Assembly: GCA_003024785.1 (NCBI GenBank)
Contig: PUQB01000189.1
Span: forward strand, 1-64,000
Direction: 5' to 3'
Origin: Selaginella tamariscina
Taxonomy: Eukaryota; Streptophyta; Lycopodiopsida; Selaginellales; Selaginellaceae
DNA: 64,000 nt
Shown here: positions 58,614-64,000 of the stretch, in pieces
Layout of the letters: the number at the start of each line of letters is the position of its first letter
How positions within the stretch are numbered: the first letter of the stretch is position 1
Notes under the pieces: generated by a model
What the model saw: only the letters and a program-made list of their open reading frames with translations
Told to the model about the DNA's origin: nothing
Databases searched by the model: none
Made by a program: the position numbers and the translations under genes

Positions 58614-59570
58614 GTATACATATAAATACATGTATGTTTAGTAAGTATATCCTTAAAATTATTGGTATAATTTAATACCAAAAATTTACATAAAACATTA
58701 AGTATGAATTCAACACATATTTGCAATTGTTTATACAATTTGAAAGTGAATGATATATATGTATATATATATATATAATGTTGAAATTATGTTTATTTGG
58801 AATTAACTATATTTACTAGGCTTTGGCATTTGTGAATTGTGAAAGAAGACTAGGAATGTTGTCAGAGAACTTTTTAAGTGGATAAATATTTCTAAAAATG
58901 TGCAGTTGTTGTACAACTTCTCAGTGCATCTTATTCGCTACTTCCAAAACTTTCCTTTAGGATTTTTAATTTCATTAGTAAGAACAAGGTTGAATGCATG
59001 TACTAATTTTTTTTCAAAAGTCACTGAAATGATTTAAAACAAACAGTTGTATGATTGCAAGGACATATTATATAGTGCAAGGGCTTTTAACCAAGTGGCA
59101 TCATATGAAGTAGTAGGGGAATTAAAGTTTAAAAAGCCTTATGCAAAACATGAAAATATATGGATGAAAATGGAATAATAAAGAAGAAAAAAACATTAAA
59201 GTATTTTATTGTTTAAATAGTTGCATATTTGAAAGGCGTGTTAATGGTTTTTTTAAATGGGGATTATGAAGATTACTAGAAGGATATTAATGAAGTAACA
59301 ACTAATGGTCAAGATGAATTTGATGAACCTCTTGAGAATATGGATACATATGTGTTAAAAATGTTTAAAGATTACATAGTAAGAAAAGGGACAAAGAACT
59401 TATTGTTAAATCAGAATTGAAACATGTCTTTAATATGGTTATTAATGAAAATAAGCATTCATAAAAAATGTAGAAAGTGCAAACACGATTTTGGTGTATG
59501 ACAAAGTCGTTGCTTAGTTAAACGGCAAAGGACAAGTTAACTTAAGTTAGGAGTATCGTCATCTTTGTGA
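58560..59570. other. Hairpin-repeat remainder, then AT-rich sequence
   Basis: The first 200 bp continue the tandem repeat left of transposon C (acacaaaacc, gtttagtaagtatatcc, caatttgaaagtgaatg). The rest is AT-rich with no recognised gene. Confidence 0.6.
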
Positions 59571-59577
59571 ATATAGT

Positions 59578-59895
59578 GTGGCCTCTAAACGCATCAATCT
59601 TGCTTTTTGTAGGTTTTGTTGTGCTCTTTGGTTTGAAAACCATATTCATGAACAAAGACAAAAGAGAAGGTGTGACAATAAGCCACATTTGAGACTTGTT
59701 TGGTACTTTAATCATATATTCAGTATTAGAAAAGAAATTGGAAATGCATGGAGAAATTCTAGGGACAACAATGATATATAGGATTTTCTTACATTTACTA
59801 AAGAAGAGCATATGGAGTTTGTATTTGCTTACTATAAAGAAAAGCATTTGGATGACAAAGTTACTTGGTACCTTATGATTACCACGACAAAAACA
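59578..59895 (+). pseudogene. Zinc-finger-like transposase fragment
   Basis: One frame with a single stop (TAG near 59779) reads ASKRINLAFCRFCCALWFENH, then HLRLVWYFNHIFSIRKEIGN, then DFLTFTKEEHMEFVFAYY. The C-x2-C in FCRFC followed by an aromatic-rich helix resembles the N-terminal zinc-binding domain of some transposase-derived proteins. The second pair of ligands is not clear. Weak call; it may be an unrelated eroded gene. Confidence 0.25.
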
Positions 59896-59899
59896 TAAG

Positions 59900-61999
59900 A
59901 GTTGGAATTGTCAATATCATTGGGCTAACACCATTAACATACAACACTATAACGGAACTATATGCTTTAAAAAATAATGATTAAGAAAAATTTGACAAGT
60001 TTGTAACTCAACAACCAACTCAAACAAATCATGTATGCCATGATAGGTTCACATAGTGAAGCCTTGTCTCTGTTATGCCGCCTCAACTTCCAAACGATAA
60101 AAAACGAACATAAAGTAATATATTATTACTAATAAATAAGGTTTGGGATCACATTTATAAATTGTGACTTTCAAATTTTAAGATAATTACAATAGTAGAA
60201 ATTTCCATATAAGTAAGGGTCAAACTTGCACTTTGTGTGTGCTCATGACATTATATGTATATAAAAAGTGAACTTCCATGCACAACCTAATAAATATAAA
60301 ATAATGTATATAGTTTTCTAATTATAAATAAAATAAAATTAAAAGTAAAATTTGACATAAATAATTATTTATAATTTGAACAATTAATATATAGTTATTT
60401 CAAAATGAATACTACATCATTTCATTACATCATAAGTATTTTTTTTAGCATTTTTGTAAATGAGAAGGGAATGTATAAAATATAATTGAATCAAAATGCT
60501 CGAGTGCATCTTAATGATAAACTAAAATAATTATTTAAATTATTGCATTCTTATTTATATAAATTTATTATACTTACAATTTTAATAATCATTATTCTTT
60601 CTTATAAAGTTCACTAAAGTATGTGTAAAGATTATTTATGTGTGCTTATGTTCTTGTTTTACATTTATCATAACTATAATAAAATTGTTAATAATATCCT
60701 CAACAACTTTTATAATAATAATTTTCTTTATAAAAATAATATTACTTTGTCGCTTACTTGTAAAACTTATCCAACTAATAATTAAATTAATATTTATACA
60801 AATATAAATAACCAAATTATCATGCAATAAAAACATCTCATATATAACATTTGATTATTCATCCTTTATCAAAGTGATGAATATATTTTAAAATGTAACT
60901 TGTAACTTTTTTATTGGCCTTCCCTAGTACAATACTTACACATTAATAAAGTCCACTAAAGTATTAAACAATTTTTTAAAAAATGAGATTGTTAATGAAC
61001 TATAATGTAACATTATTTTTAATAATAACCAATAATAATTCATTATCAGTCTTAACAACTTGATTTATTATGGAAGCTTATAAATCAAGATATGTATTTA
61101 GTCTTATTCATATGCCACTTAAATAAACTTTTAAAAAGCTCTATAATCAAAAGTTGTATAATATATAAAACTTTATGTATGTATTATATGTGTGTGTGTG
61201 TGCACACGTGCATGTGCATGATTTACAAGTTAACATTGAATAATATGTAAAACCTCTAAAATATCACTTCAAAACATCCTGACATATGTATATATCCATG
61301 TGGTTTTTGTTACATTATATTTAAATAACATCATTTTTAACATGAAAGATACAAATGTGGACAAAAATATTAAATATTTTATGTAAATATAAGTGAATAA
61401 CAAAGATAATTTTTGATTTTTTCTTTTCAAGAACTTATAAATAATAAGAAAAATGTTAAAAATGAAATATCACATTAAATCGAGAACATATTAAAATTCA
61501 GAAATGTGCATAAGAGACTTCTTTCACTCTTTTTAAAGTAAAGAATAATACCGGATGTATTAATATATTATATATTTAATATTAAGAATGTTTCCTTTTT
61601 GATGGTTAAGCTTCCGTTAAATGTCATAATGTTGATGAAAATAATTACTAATATGGTTTATAATTATGTCGTTCATTAATAAACATATTTGTATTTTCAT
61701 ACATTTCATGTATATGTATCAATATATATTATGTTTATTGCTTATTTATACAAACCACTAACACAAACATCACACTAGATGTATTACATGTATGTATGTG
61801 TAATCAAAGGAATAAAATATATTAAAATTGATTAATGTTTAATATATGTAAATGTTAATATATTAAAATTAATCTTACATAAGTAAATAATGTTTAATAC
61901 ATTCATTAATTGACCAAATATTAATTAATGTTTAATATATGTAAATATTGGTTAATGTTTAATACATGTAAATGTTTTTAATAAATCTGTCATTATTAA
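59900..61999. other. AT-rich DNA with traces of the unit spacer
   Basis: Stretches such as ataatgtatatagttttcta and gacataaataattatttata (60300-60370) match the unit spacers near 6610 and 23150, with more divergence. No gene recognised. Confidence 0.55.
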
Positions 62000-62070
62000 A
62001 ATAGGTGAAACTTGAATAACAGTAACCACGTTATCATGGTGCCTTCTGCAATTATCTTGCAAGCAACCTC
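62000..62070 (+). pseudogene. Possible SOS1 exon 3 remnant
   Basis: The text aaaataggtgaaact, then ggtgccttctgcaattatcttgcaa parallels the acceptor and ends of SOS1 exon 3 (aaaacaggtgaaact, then gcaccttctgcaataatatt). The middle is lost. It suggests that an older unit of the array extended here. Confidence 0.35.
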
Positions 62071-64000
62071 ACATACATATATGAAAATCTTTTAATTTAT
62101 AAATTGTTAGTTCTTGATATATATCTATAGGTGTGTAAGTGGGCAAGAAAGTGAAAAGAATATTATACTCTCTCTTAAGCTTATGTATTTAATATATGAT
62201 TATTTTAAAAAATCTATTATAAGTGGAATGTACTTATGAAAAATATTGTGACAAAAACTCTTGCATGAGGTTTAATGATCACTGATGTATAAAAAATCTC
62301 ATGAGGATATTCCTTAGCATATCCAATAACTCTTGGGCGGATGCTAGAAAAACAATTACAAAATATAATAATTAATAGTCAATATTTGGAAATAATTAGA
62401 TAAATATTTTTATTATTAGTTAATAGATAAAGATGTACCTCAACACAATCCTATGCATAGTTTCTCCCCCATGATATACCTTGAAAGTTGTGAATAATGT
62501 ACAACTTGATTCACAAAACCTGTAGTTTTTAATACATATAAATAGAGCTATACATTCTTGTAATGCAAGTGCACACACACACACATATATATGTATGAAT
62601 ACCTGTGAGAGCGTGAGGTAAATACCCTGAAGAAATTCTTTAGCTTTGAAATATACTATCCCCTGTATATGTTCTTCCTCCTTAACACAGTAAAATCACA
62701 TTTCAACATTTCTTGACATGACATTTTACAATATTAAAAGTATTAGTACATTTAAATAGTTTAAGTTCTTCCTATAATTTTGTTTTTTATGCAAATATAT
62801 TATTTATATTATACCACTTGTATAAACTATTTTACTAATATTTATTGTTTTGTATAACTTAATTTTGGTAAGGGAGGGGATTTAAAAACCAGTAATGTAA
62901 TATCCTATGAAATAGCTTTTATTTAGCCTTTATCATAAACTAATATTAATATCCTATGTTCAGATCTTAAGATATGAGACCTAACCTCCCTAGCGGATGC
63001 CCAATGTGTATTTGTATTTAGAAACATGGTAATATCTATAATATTTTAAAAACAATAGCTCTCTTAATGTTTTGTGTTTGCTATTTAAGACTAACGTGTG
63101 TTTGTCCATATTACTCCTGACAAGATATAATGTGTATATGCAAATGGGGGTTCTATTTGATAGTTATGTGTGTGTGTTTTAAATATGCTCTATATTATTA
63201 TTAATTAAGGAAATGATAATCATATCGAAATAAACAATACTCAAATATATATTATTCAAACTACATGTGAAAGCACACAACCAACTTGTTTTTATACCTA
63301 CTAAAAATATCAGTACAATTAAATAAAATGAAATATGCACTAGGCATAAACAGTTTGATATAGTTAATTCATTTTTCAAAAACCATTTCAAAACTATTTC
63401 ATTAATATTTATTTTATAAATGCTACTGAAGATATCAGTATAATTAAAGAGATGAAATATGCGTAAGTTTAACAGTTTGATATCAAGCTCTCAATGTATT
63501 TTGTTATTTATAAAAATCCTTTTTTGTATATAAACTATTTATATATTAATATTTATTTTATATTACCTGCCAAAATTTAGAGCCACTCCATGTAGAAAAC
63601 GCTGGAATATATCTGTTTGGAATACATCTATTAGAAATAAGTAACGATTGTAAGTTCTACTTAGATATGTAAATGTATGCAAAAATAATTTAACAATATG
63701 GCATATATATATATATATAAAATGCATATTTCAATACGTTAAAAAAGTTATAATTAATTACAGTACATTGTGTAGTTTGTGAACATAAAATTTACATGCC
63801 CGGCTTTATGTGTAATGTGTGTTTATATATATATATTAATATGAATTAAAATTTTCCTATGATGAAACAACATTACCAATTTCTATTTTAAAGCTCAAGT
63901 CATTTTCCTTAAGATATAGTTCACATCATTTTCCTTTTCTTTTCACTAGAAATAATTGGTAATGCGAAACATATAGGCTAATATAATATAATCTACTATA
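62071..64000. other. AT-rich DNA, no gene seen
   Basis: I see no coding or RNA feature. A short match to the flipped segment (gagacctaacctccctag, near 62977) and small CA and TA tracts (62570-62592, 63701-63719) are the only landmarks. Confidence 0.6.

Noticed and set aside
60636-60836. 66-residue minus-strand frame with hydrophobic runs
   Set aside because: It lies in AT-rich spacer DNA that aligns with non-coding spacer of other units; Ile/Asn-rich chance translation.

Overview
This is nuclear DNA from a land plant: A+T-rich, intron-bearing and repeat-dominated. The plant call rests on C-terminal exons of the plant Na+/H+ antiporter SOS1, plant-style F-box genes, Ty3/gypsy retrotransposons and short runs of the plant telomere repeat TTTAGGG. 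The species cannot be named from the sequence. The heavy decay and layered tandem duplication suggest a repeat-rich, low-recombination region, and a seedless plant is possible, but that is a guess. I saw no tRNA, rRNA or CRISPR locus.

Layout. (1) About 2.1-43.6 kb is a tandem array with a period near 16 kb. Each unit runs: AT-rich upstream module, F-box gene, microsatellite belt, about 2.5 kb of AT-rich spacer, then SOS1 3' exons twice. F-box copies start at 3374, 19876 and 35939; only the first keeps a long frame. The four SOS1 3'-end copies (alpha 8292/13583-14769, beta 17833-19000, gamma 24852-26302, delta 33945-35164) are all broken. Alpha and gamma share lesions, and beta and delta resemble each other, so an older local duplication was followed by duplication of the whole block. 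A degenerate gypsy element (G2', 15073; G2, 26656) sits at the same site in both units and so predates the block duplication. A younger gypsy element with 202-bp LTRs (8506-13411) interrupts only SOS1-alpha.

(2) Three copies of one unusual DNA transposon family lie in the window: A (1-2144, right end only), B (38205-42178, deletion derivative) and C (45366-58555, 13.2 kb, nearly full length). They share 23-27 bp terminal inverted repeats and 4-bp A/T target duplications, supported by empty paralogous sites. Copy C has two divergent coding blocks. The minus strand carries a gene that looks like a ParB-like domain joined to an amino-DNA-methyltransferase-like domain, followed by an FCP1/NIF-type phosphatase gene. 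The plus strand carries a DUF7869-type gene whose acidic motifs could be those of an RNase H-fold transposase. Between the blocks are about 4.2 kb of non-coding DNA with two arrays of a palindrome (consensus GGCGGGATTAATCCCGCC), one in front of each divergent gene. All genes in these copies carry frameshifts or stops, and part of copy C is inverted. This element family is the most interesting content of the window.

(3) About 43.6-45.4 kb is a hairpin-bearing tandem repeat into which C inserted. From 58.6 kb to the end is AT-rich DNA with only eroded remnants.

Most calls come from reading translations by eye. Family assignments for the transposon proteins are inferences and are scored as such.
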